Shown here piece by piece: positions 7,509-12,445 of a DNA stretch of 15,955 nucleotides. Each line of letters opens with the position of its first letter. The first letter of the stretch is position 1. The stretch comes from Clostridiaceae bacterium (GTDB taxonomy: Bacteria > Bacillota > Clostridia > Oscillospirales > Acutalibacteraceae), in the NCBI GenBank assembly GCA_016296885.1, contig JAEDHT010000038.1:1-15955 (forward strand). The letters run 5' to 3'. The notes under the pieces were generated by a model. That model had not been told where the DNA came from, ran no database searches, and worked only from the letters and a program-made list of their open reading frames with translations. The position numbers were made by a program, and so were the translations under genes.

Positions 7509-7676
7509 ATGACGAACAAAGAAATGAACGAGAAGAATGTTCCCATTGAAATAGATGATGAAGCTTTAGATTCGGTTGTTGGTGGTATCGGTATTGGTTC
7601 GATATCGCAGGTGCCGACCGGAGGACTTGGAATGAATTTGGGATCGGCTGCACCGAAATGGTCCAGAGGAAAATAG
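7509..7676 (+). CDS. Precursor-like peptide 1 (double-glycine leader, cysteine-free core)
   Basis: This 55-aa reading frame starts at an ATG 8 nt after GGGAGG (7495-7500), an excellent ribosome site. The acidic N-terminal part ends IEIDDEALDSVVGG (13-26), the classic shape of a bacteriocin or lanthipeptide leader cleaved after Gly-Gly. It matches the leader end of peptide 2 without gaps. The 29-residue core begins IGIGSISQVPTGGLG and ends AAPKWSRGK. It is Gly/Ser rich, has no Cys and carries a basic tail, so LanM could at most make dehydro residues in it. A clear promoter precedes it and a long hairpin follows. Unmodified double-glycine bacteriocin or RiPP precursor are the alternatives. I recognise no named family. 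Confidence 0.75.
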   Translation: MTNKEMNEKNVPIEIDDEALDSVVGGIGIGSISQVPTGGLGMNLGSAAPKWSRGK

Positions 7677-7753
7677 AGATAGGCTTCGTGACAGATTAAA
7701 TTTAGATTTGGGTGATTGATAGTCATCAGGTTGTTCAGCAATAGCGAAACTGG

Positions 7754-7795
7754 GGGAGAGAAAAAACTGCTTTTTTCAGAAATTTTTTCTCTCCC
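7754..7795 (+). terminator. Long hairpin after precursor peptide 1, possible terminator
   Basis: GGGAGAGAAAAAA (7754-7766) pairs perfectly with TTTTTTCTCTCCC (7783-7795), and CTG/CAG extend pairing inside. Only a weak T-rich run (CTCTGTCTTTT) follows, so it may stop transcription partially or protect the 3' end of the short peptide 1 mRNA. Confidence 0.55.
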
Positions 7796-7858
7796 TCTGT
7801 CTTTTGCACTAAGCCAATGGCAACGATAAAGTCTATTTGCCTGACAGCAAGACCGGAA

Positions 7859-7896
7859 AACGCGGATTTGCACGGCGTGATTTGCAAATCCGCGTT
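7859..7896. repeat. Perfect 14-bp hairpin A in the precursor intergenic region
   Basis: AACGCGGATTTGCA (7859-7872) is followed by a 10-nt loop and its exact complement TGCAAATCCGCGTT (7883-7896). There is no poly-T on either side. The stem apex TTTGCA-N10-TGCAAA is shared with hairpin B at 7969-8008, while the lower stems differ but stay perfectly paired. Confidence 0.75.
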
Positions 7897-7968
7897 AACA
7901 TCGGATAGCCACAAATGATAAAGCAAAGCCTGATAAAAAAGCTCAAAAGTTTGCACTGTGCATTGAAA

Positions 7969-8008
7969 AAGCAATTCTTTGCAGGTAATTGATTGCAAAG
8001 AATTGCTT
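7969..8008. repeat. Perfect 15-bp hairpin B in the precursor intergenic region
   Basis: AAGCAATTCTTTGCA (7969-7983) and TGCAAAGAATTGCTT (7994-8008) pair without mismatch around a 10-nt loop. It has the same apex and loop length as hairpin A, about 111 nt upstream. It could be a small structured RNA, a recombination or binding site, or the remnant of a mobile hairpin element. Confidence 0.75.
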
Positions 8009-8144
8009 GCCACGCAACACAGAGCCTGCCATCGAGCAACATAACCAGACGTCTCCTTAAGTTATCGTACGGATGAGTTTTCTTTTTGCTTGCTTTTTTA
8101 TCAAAAAAATCTTGGTAAAGAATATACTTTTTGTAAAAAAAATA

Positions 8145-8173
8145 TTGACATTGGTTGTTTAGAGTGGTATAAT
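8145..8173 (+). promoter_or_regulatory. Perfect-consensus sigma-A promoter for precursor peptide 2 and the maturase unit
   Basis: TTGACA (8145-8150), exactly 17 nt, then TATAAT (8168-8173) match the consensus in all twelve positions. It lies about 94 nt before the peptide 2 start. This predicts strong constitutive expression of the following peptides unless blocked by a factor that cannot be seen here. Confidence 0.92.
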
Positions 8174-8266
8174 TTAATTGCAGGAAAAATATTAAAAACA
8201 CCTGTTATCAGCACGGAGTTAATTTTGTAAGCTCCGATGTACAGTTTGTGGAAAGGGGAATTATTT

Positions 8267-8473
8267 ATGAGTAAATTACCACCATTATCAGAACTTCAAA
8301 AATTAGCAGCAGACAAGGGTATCGAGTTACCTGATGATATTCTTGACGAAGTAGCCGGCGGCGCATATTCAGAAGAAGAGTGGAACAATATGACTGTAGA
8401 AGAGCGTCAGGCTGCACAGCAGCGTTCCATTATTGCAAAGGTTATTACAAAAACACCTTGCGAAATGGACTAA
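8267..8473 (+). CDS. Precursor-like peptide 2 (double-glycine leader, single cysteine)
   Basis: The 68-aa product is read from the ATG at 8267, 8 nt after AAAGGGG. An upstream in-frame ATG at 8237 has no ribosome site and is rejected. The leader MSKLPPLSELQKLAADKG ends IELPDDILDEVAGG (19-32), like peptide 1. The 36-residue remainder starts AYSEEEWNNMTVEERQAAQ and ends ITKTPCEMD. It is helical and acidic to amphipathic, with one Cys (65), Thr43, Thr61, Thr63 and several Ser. One lanthionine-type bridge is therefore possible at most, for example Thr61 or Thr63 to Cys65. The EEEWNNMTVEERQ part looks like a second leader helix, so the true product may be only the short C-terminal tail. Behind the strongest promoter of the region, it should be abundant. 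Confidence 0.8.
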   Translation: MSKLPPLSELQKLAADKGIELPDDILDEVAGGAYSEEEWNNMTVEERQAAQQRSIIAKVITKTPCEMD

Positions 8474-8505
8474 TACTTACGCAAACTAATTGAGAAATCT
8501 TGTAT

Positions 8506-8547
8506 TACCGCACAGCAGATTTTTATTAAGTTATCTGCTGTGTGGTA
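8506..8547 (+). promoter_or_regulatory. 15-bp hairpin between precursor peptides 2 and 3
   Basis: TACCGCACAGCAGAT (8506-8520) pairs with ATCTGCTGTGTGGTA (8533-8547) with a single G-U pair and a 12-nt loop. ACGCA (about 8479) and TGCGT (8549-8553) may close an outer stem. No T-tract follows, so mRNA stabilisation or partial attenuation between the two peptide genes fits better than full termination. Confidence 0.65.
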
Positions 8548-8574
8548 GTGCGTATTTAGATAGGAGAGATTACA

Positions 8575-8775
8575 ATGTATAAAGCACCCGATGTAATTAA
8601 AGTAGAAATCAATGTCGAAGATGTATTTGCAAGCTATGGCATGAAAACCGGTTGCCCTCATGATATGTCCATATTTTATACTACTCCATGTACAGAAGCA
8701 GATCCTAATTACCTTCTTATGGACTTTTTGCAACAAGGTTGGGGAAATGGTTGCTATTCCACACACAATCCATAA
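8575..8775 (+). CDS. Precursor-like peptide 3 (YxxPxV leader, three cysteines)
   Basis: The 66-aa product is read from an ATG 6 nt after AGGAGAG (8562-8568). The N-terminus MYKAPDVIKVEINVEDVFA carries Tyr2-x-x-Pro5-x-Val7, close to the YxxPxL leader motif that PqqD-like RRE domains bind in lasso peptide systems. The C-terminal part (about 20-66) holds Cys27, Cys39 and Cys60 plus many Ser/Thr (TGCPHD, YTTPCTEAD, GWGNGCYSTHNP). This suits lanthionine rings, thioether (alpha-carbon) links or disulfides. There is no Gly-Gly site; ASYG at 19-22 is a possible cleavage region. It lies directly upstream of the radical SAM gene, so it is the best candidate substrate for that enzyme and for the PqqD fusion. 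No named family is recognised. Confidence 0.8.
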   Translation: MYKAPDVIKVEINVEDVFASYGMKTGCPHDMSIFYTTPCTEADPNYLLMDFLQQGWGNGCYSTHNP

Positions 8776-8814
8776 TCAGCAGATAACAGTAAAGATATGA
8801 ATATACGATAAATT

Positions 8815-8872
8815 CGGCAGTTTGCATGGTGCTTATATAATAAGCTGTGTCAACTGCCGTTTGCTTATTTTT
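8815..8872 (+). terminator. Attenuator-like hairpin between precursor 3 and the radical SAM gene
   Basis: CGGCAGTT (8815-8822) pairs with AACTGCCG (8852-8859). Inside it GCTTAT (8831-8836) pairs with ATAAGC (8840-8845). A T-rich run TTTGCTTATTTTTAT follows. This resembles the leaky terminators that keep RiPP enzyme genes below precursor levels. A second GCTTAT(T) at 8863-8869 could compete for AATAAGC (8839-8845), giving an alternative fold. Confidence 0.7.
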
Positions 8873-8893
8873 ATACACAGAGGTAGGGTAAAT

Positions 8894-10111
8894 ATGGGTT
8901 CAATTTATGATAGGCTTTTAAATGCAAATAACAATGTAAATAAATTAGATGTTTTTAACAGGGCATTTGATGAAAGCACAATGTCACAACGTTGGCTTGC
9001 TAACTTTGTGCTGGAGCTTACACCACTTTGTAATTTTGCCTGCAAAATGTGCTATATACGCATGACACCTGAACAGATGAAACAAACAGGCCATGAACTC
9101 ATTCGATTTGATACATTGAAAAAATATATAGATGAGTTCTGCGATATGGGTGCTATAAACTGCACATTAACAGGTGGTGAATGTACTACACATCCGGATT
9201 TTTGCAGGATATATGAATATATATACAATAAAGGCATACAGATAAATATAATGACTAACGCAGCAAATATCACGGATGAGATTTTTGAGATGTTTAAAAA
9301 ATATCCTCCTCTAAAGATAGCCATTACATTGTATGGAAGTACCCCTGAAACATATCGTGAGCTTTGTGGAAATGAAGCAGGCTTTGAAAAGGCATATAAT
9401 AATGTGCGCCGTTTGAGAGAAGCAAAAATGCAGGTGACATTGCAGTTTACATCTACTAAGTACAATCAGCATGAGCTCAGGGATGTGTATGAATTTTCAA
9501 AAGAAGTGCGTTGTGAGTTCAGGTATTCCGATTATTTGCTTGGTTTTGATAAAAGTACACCCGATAAGATAAAAGAAAACGAGAATAACCACGAGCAGTA
9601 TATAAAAGACTCAAAATATATATGGTGCGATATGCGAGGCATAACTGAGCAGGAGGTTCCGCCCACACCGTTTAACGAGATATTTCCATCAACTAATAAC
9701 CCTATTGTAGAAAAGGGTGTACCTTGTAATGCAGGCAGAAACACTTGCTGTATAAACTGGAAAGGCGAGATGCAGACCTGCAATGTTATGGATATGTATA
9801 AGGTAGACCTTACCCAAAAGAGTGTGCGTGATGCATGGGAGGAGCTTGTAAAGTGGGCGGATGAGGTGCCTAGAATTATAGAATGTCAAAATTGTATACA
9901 CCGAATGAACTGCAGAAGCTGTGTTGGACAGCATTATGGCGATACGGGCGAGTTTGGCAAGCCTTCACCAAGAATTTGCTACAAAATACTCCATCCTGAA
10001 GAAGCAGCTGCTTTTGAAGAACGTTACAAAATCCATATGGAAAAAATGCAGAAGGATGAAGAATACCGAAAACAATATCTTGAAAGACTTCGAGGATTTG
10101 TAAAAAGATAA
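8894..10111 (+). CDS. Radical SAM/SPASM peptide maturase
   Basis: The 405-aa enzyme is read from the ATG at 8894, just after AGGTAGGG. The longer frame from 8822 starts inside the attenuator hairpin and is rejected. The radical SAM cluster motif is LTPLCNFACKMCY (Cys46, Cys50, Cys53). TLTGGECTTHPDF supplies the SAM-binding GGE and IAITLYGSTPETYRELCG the later strands. The C-terminal SPASM domain has Cys278, 285/286, 296, 331, 334, 340, 343 and 362 (CNAGRNTCCINWKGEMQTC ... CQNCIHRMNCRSC), enough for two auxiliary [4Fe-4S] clusters. Such enzymes form thioether or C-C crosslinks or epimerise residues in RiPPs. There is no N-terminal RRE, so the PqqD domain encoded on the other strand may present the substrate. 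The exact reaction cannot be told from sequence. Confidence 0.9.
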   Translation: MGSIYDRLLNANNNVNKLDVFNRAFDESTMSQRWLANFVLELTPLCNFACKMCYIRMTPEQMKQTGHELIRFDTLKKYIDEFCDMGAINCTLTGGECTTHPDFCRIYEYIYNKGIQINIMTNAANITDEIFEMFKKYPPLKIAITLYGSTPETYRELCGNEAGFEKAYNNVRRLREAKMQVTLQFTSTKYNQHELRDVYEFSKEVRCEFRYSDYLLGFDKSTPDKIKENENNHEQYIKDSKYIWCDMRGITEQEVPPTPFNEIFPSTNNPIVEKGVPCNAGRNTCCINWKGEMQTCNVMDMYKVDLTQKSVRDAWEELVKWADEVPRIIECQNCIHRMNCRSCVGQHYGDTGEFGKPSPRICYKILHPEEAAAFEERYKIHMEKMQKDEEYRKQYLERLRGFVKR

Positions 10112-10131
10112 ACATATGCAATAATAAACAC

Positions 10132-10175
10132 CGCAAGGCTTAGTTGTTTTTAAGCTTTGCGATGCTTTTGCTTTT
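10132..10175. terminator. Terminator-like hairpin between convergent maturase and exporter genes
   Basis: CGCAAGGCTTA (10132-10142) pairs with TAAGCTTTGCG (10151-10161) with one G-U pair and an 8-nt loop. CTTTTGCTTTTGG follows on the plus strand and a weaker GTTTATTATT on the minus strand. It probably separates the two converging transcripts, more strongly for the plus strand. Confidence 0.65.
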
Positions 10176-10190
10176 GGTGGATAATAATAG

Positions 10191-11900
10191 TTATGCAAAT
10201 GTTTCTACGATATCTCTTATGCTTACTTTGCCATCATCGCCTATTTCTAACACTCTGTCACAGTATTTGAGCATGGAGCGTCTGTGAGTGATTATAAAGA
10301 ATGTTTTATCATAATTTTCAACAATGCGTTGTAGCACAACAGATTCGGTTTTTTCGTCAAGAGCGCTGGTGGCTTCGTCAAGTATAAGCACAGGCTTATC
10401 ACGAAGTAAAGCACGGGCAATAGAAATTCTCTGCGCCTGACCTTCAGACAATCCGCCTGCGTGTTCTGAAAGATTTGACTTTAGTCCCTCAGGTGTTTTT
10501 TTAACAAAGTCTGCAGCACCTGCCATTTCAAGTGCATTCCACATTTCTTCTGCGGTAGCATCCGGTTTTCCTGTGCGAAGATTTTTTTCTATTGTACCTG
10601 AAAACAGTGTGTTTCCCTGTGGCACATATGTGATAAGACGTCGTGAGTTTGTGGAAATAGCTTCTTTGTTACCGTTTTCATCACAGTAGAATAGCTCTCC
10701 TTTATCGGGCTTAACAAGTGATAGCAACAGCCTGATGAGAGTGGTTTTTCCTGCTCCTGAGCTACCTACTATGCCTATTTTTTCTCCGGGCTTAACAACA
10801 AGGCTTACATCTCTTAAAACCTCTTCTGTTTCGTAGGTGAAGCTAACATCATCAATTTCTAATCCTACGTGTTTGATTTCAGATTTAACGTCGGAATAAT
10901 CCTCAAATTCAAGGTCTGCAATTTCACGAATTCTATTTGCAGATATCAGCGTGGTGTAGCAACCCGGAACTACGTGCACAAGACTGCTTACTGATCCTTG
11001 CACCTGAGATACAAGGGTTATAAAAATGGTTAGAGTACCATATGTGATATCACCTATGGATAATCTATAGGTGCCCCAGCAGAAGGCTGCGACATATCCC
11101 AAGCTATACACAAGCTTTGAAAGTGCGCTCATGGTGGCAGTTATACGGGAATTTGCGTTTATTATTTTAAGTCTACGTTTCTTTATCTCTCTTATGTATT
11201 CGTTTCCCTGGTCCTCCTGTTGAAAGGTTTTTACTACTGTTATATTCGACATAGATTCCTGCATAAAGGAACGATATTCGGATTCGCTCTCAAGAAGCTT
11301 TGTCTGATATTCTTTGTATTTTTTTCGAAATAATATCGAAAAAGAGGCACCGATAGGTCCTAACACGAGGGCAAACACCGCAAGCGGTTTGTCAAAATAA
11401 AAGAGTATACCAAATGATATTGCCAGTCTAGCTATAACGATTATCAGGTTTGGAATCATGCTTATCAGATTATTTGAGAGTGTAGATATGTCGTTTGTGA
11501 GACGTGTGACTATATCGCCACTGTGAAAACGTGTTATATTACGCCAAGTTGTTCTCTGAACGCAGTTGTAAATATCTGCACGAATAGAAAACGTAAAGCT
11601 TTCTCCTATATAGTCGCTCATTATCTTTGTGAAAATACCAAACAAAATTGAAACAGCCGAGGTGGATGCCATAATAATTACAAGCTTTGCGCTTATTTCT
11701 CCTCTGGTTGCAAAATCTACAACATATTTTCCTGCAATAGTGCTGGCATAGGATATTACAAGCGAAACAATGTTAATAAGTAATATTATATACATATATT
11801 TTTTGAACGGTTTTGATATAAGCCCCATCCATTTTATACTTGCTTTTGTGTCATCCCATTTTTGCGTAAAGTTTTTAATTTTTGTAATCAGTTTTTTCAT
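10191..11900 (-). CDS. ABC exporter (fused membrane and ATPase domains), likely peptide export
   Basis: The 569-aa half-transporter has an N-terminal six-helix membrane domain (helices such as YMYIILLINIVSLVISYAS and PLAVFALVLGPIGASFSILF). The C-terminal nucleotide-binding domain has Walker A GSSGAGKTT (379-387), signature LSEGQAQR, Walker B VLILDEATSALD, and the switch His in FIITHRRS. It would act as a dimer. Unlike LanT-type bacteriocin exporters it has no N-terminal C39 peptidase domain, so leaders ending in Gly-Gly must be cut by another enzyme, plausibly the Ser/His protease encoded 14 nt upstream. Start: ATG shortly after GGTGAT. It is the last gene of the minus-strand modification operon. 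Confidence 0.9.
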   Translation of the reverse strand: MKKLITKIKNFTQKWDDTKASIKWMGLISKPFKKYMYIILLINIVSLVISYASTIAGKYVVDFATRGEISAKLVIIMASTSAVSILFGIFTKIMSDYIGESFTFSIRADIYNCVQRTTWRNITRFHSGDIVTRLTNDISTLSNNLISMIPNLIIVIARLAISFGILFYFDKPLAVFALVLGPIGASFSILFRKKYKEYQTKLLESESEYRSFMQESMSNITVVKTFQQEDQGNEYIREIKKRRLKIINANSRITATMSALSKLVYSLGYVAAFCWGTYRLSIGDITYGTLTIFITLVSQVQGSVSSLVHVVPGCYTTLISANRIREIADLEFEDYSDVKSEIKHVGLEIDDVSFTYETEEVLRDVSLVVKPGEKIGIVGSSGAGKTTLIRLLLSLVKPDKGELFYCDENGNKEAISTNSRRLITYVPQGNTLFSGTIEKNLRTGKPDATAEEMWNALEMAGAADFVKKTPEGLKSNLSEHAGGLSEGQAQRISIARALLRDKPVLILDEATSALDEKTESVVLQRIVENYDKTFFIITHRRSMLKYCDRVLEIGDDGKVSIRDIVETFA

Positions 11901-11914
11901 CTTATCACCGGCTT

Positions 11915-12445
11915 CTATTTTTTATTAAAAATTCTTTTTATTATTTTTGAAATTGCGAGGGGTGGGTTTTTTATGGCTCTTATCATACGCCCGGAGAGTC
12001 TTACTGTTTTTAAAGTGAATTTGGGATGTTTTACACGGATCAACATATACCCGGTCATAACAAATCTCCAAAATCCTTTATTACAATTGATCTCTTTTCC
12101 GTTGCGTATTACTTTAGGAACATAATATAGTATATCTGTGAAAGGAACCTTTCTATCTAAATATACTTGGGCATCTCCTGCAAAGGAAAACGTACCGTCT
12201 TTATCTATGCTATACAGACGGTGCATAACACATCTACCGTCTGCACGTTTAAAAAGCAAAATATCTCCACGGCGAAGATTTTTAGGAAGCTTAGAAAAAA
12301 ATACCTTATCTTGTTCGTGATGGAGAAAAGGCTCCATACTTGTGCCGTTTACTGTAACGCATATTTCCGCTCCTGTGTCGGACACATCATCTAGTATGCC
12401 GACGAGCTGTTGCATTGATATTTTAAGATTGTTGTTTGAATTCAT
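11915..12445 (-). CDS. S24/S26-family Ser/His peptidase without a membrane anchor
   Basis: The 176-aa product has the family's box with catalytic Ser36 in VNGTSMEPFL, then RRGDILLFKRADGRCVMHRL with His75. His is the general base in the Sec11/SipW-like branch, where bacterial signal peptidase I uses Lys. I see no N-terminal hydrophobic anchor; instead the C-terminus is long and very basic (KTVRLSGRMIRAIKNPP ... IKRIFNKK). A cytosolic or membrane-surface location is therefore likely. The start ATG at 12445 overlaps the LanM stop in ATGA with GGAG 10 nt before; the longer GTG start at 12463 is rejected. Such peptidases often sit beside PqqD/HPrK-type RiPP genes. Leader removal is the inferred role. 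Confidence 0.8.
   Translation of the reverse strand: MNSNNNLKISMQQLVGILDDVSDTGAEICVTVNGTSMEPFLHHEQDKVFFSKLPKNLRRGDILLFKRADGRCVMHRLYSIDKDGTFSFAGDAQVYLDRKVPFTDILYYVPKVIRNGKEINCNKGFWRFVMTGYMLIRVKHPKFTLKTVRLSGRMIRAIKNPPLAISKIIKRIFNKK

Larger units (their letters stand above)
7677..8266 (+). other. 590-nt non-coding region between precursor peptides 1 and 2
   Basis: No credible gene is seen on either strand. Minus-strand open frames across it run through the perfect hairpins and lack ribosome sites. It contains the post-peptide-1 hairpin, hairpins A and B, the consensus promoter at 8145-8173, and a roughly 85-nt leader for peptide 2 with a small CGGAG/CTCCG stem (8214-8236). Confidence 0.6.

Noticed and set aside
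7448..8201. Overlapping minus-strand open frames of 92-141 aa opposite precursor 1 and the intergenic hairpins
   Set aside because: They run through promoters and perfect hairpins, lack ribosome sites, show no recognisable domain, and conflict with the well-supported peptide 1 gene.
8237..8266. Upstream ATG extending precursor peptide 2 by 10 residues
   Set aside because: It has no Shine-Dalgarno, and a strong AAAGGGG lies between it and the ATG at 8267, which gives a normal leader.
8822..8893. Longer N-terminus for the radical SAM gene
   Set aside because: The start lies inside the attenuator stem without a ribosome site. AGGTAGGG precedes the ATG at 8894.
9052..9465. Minus-strand 137-aa open frame opposite the radical SAM gene
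   Set aside because: It is a shadow of a clearly functional enzyme frame containing the iron-sulfur motifs.
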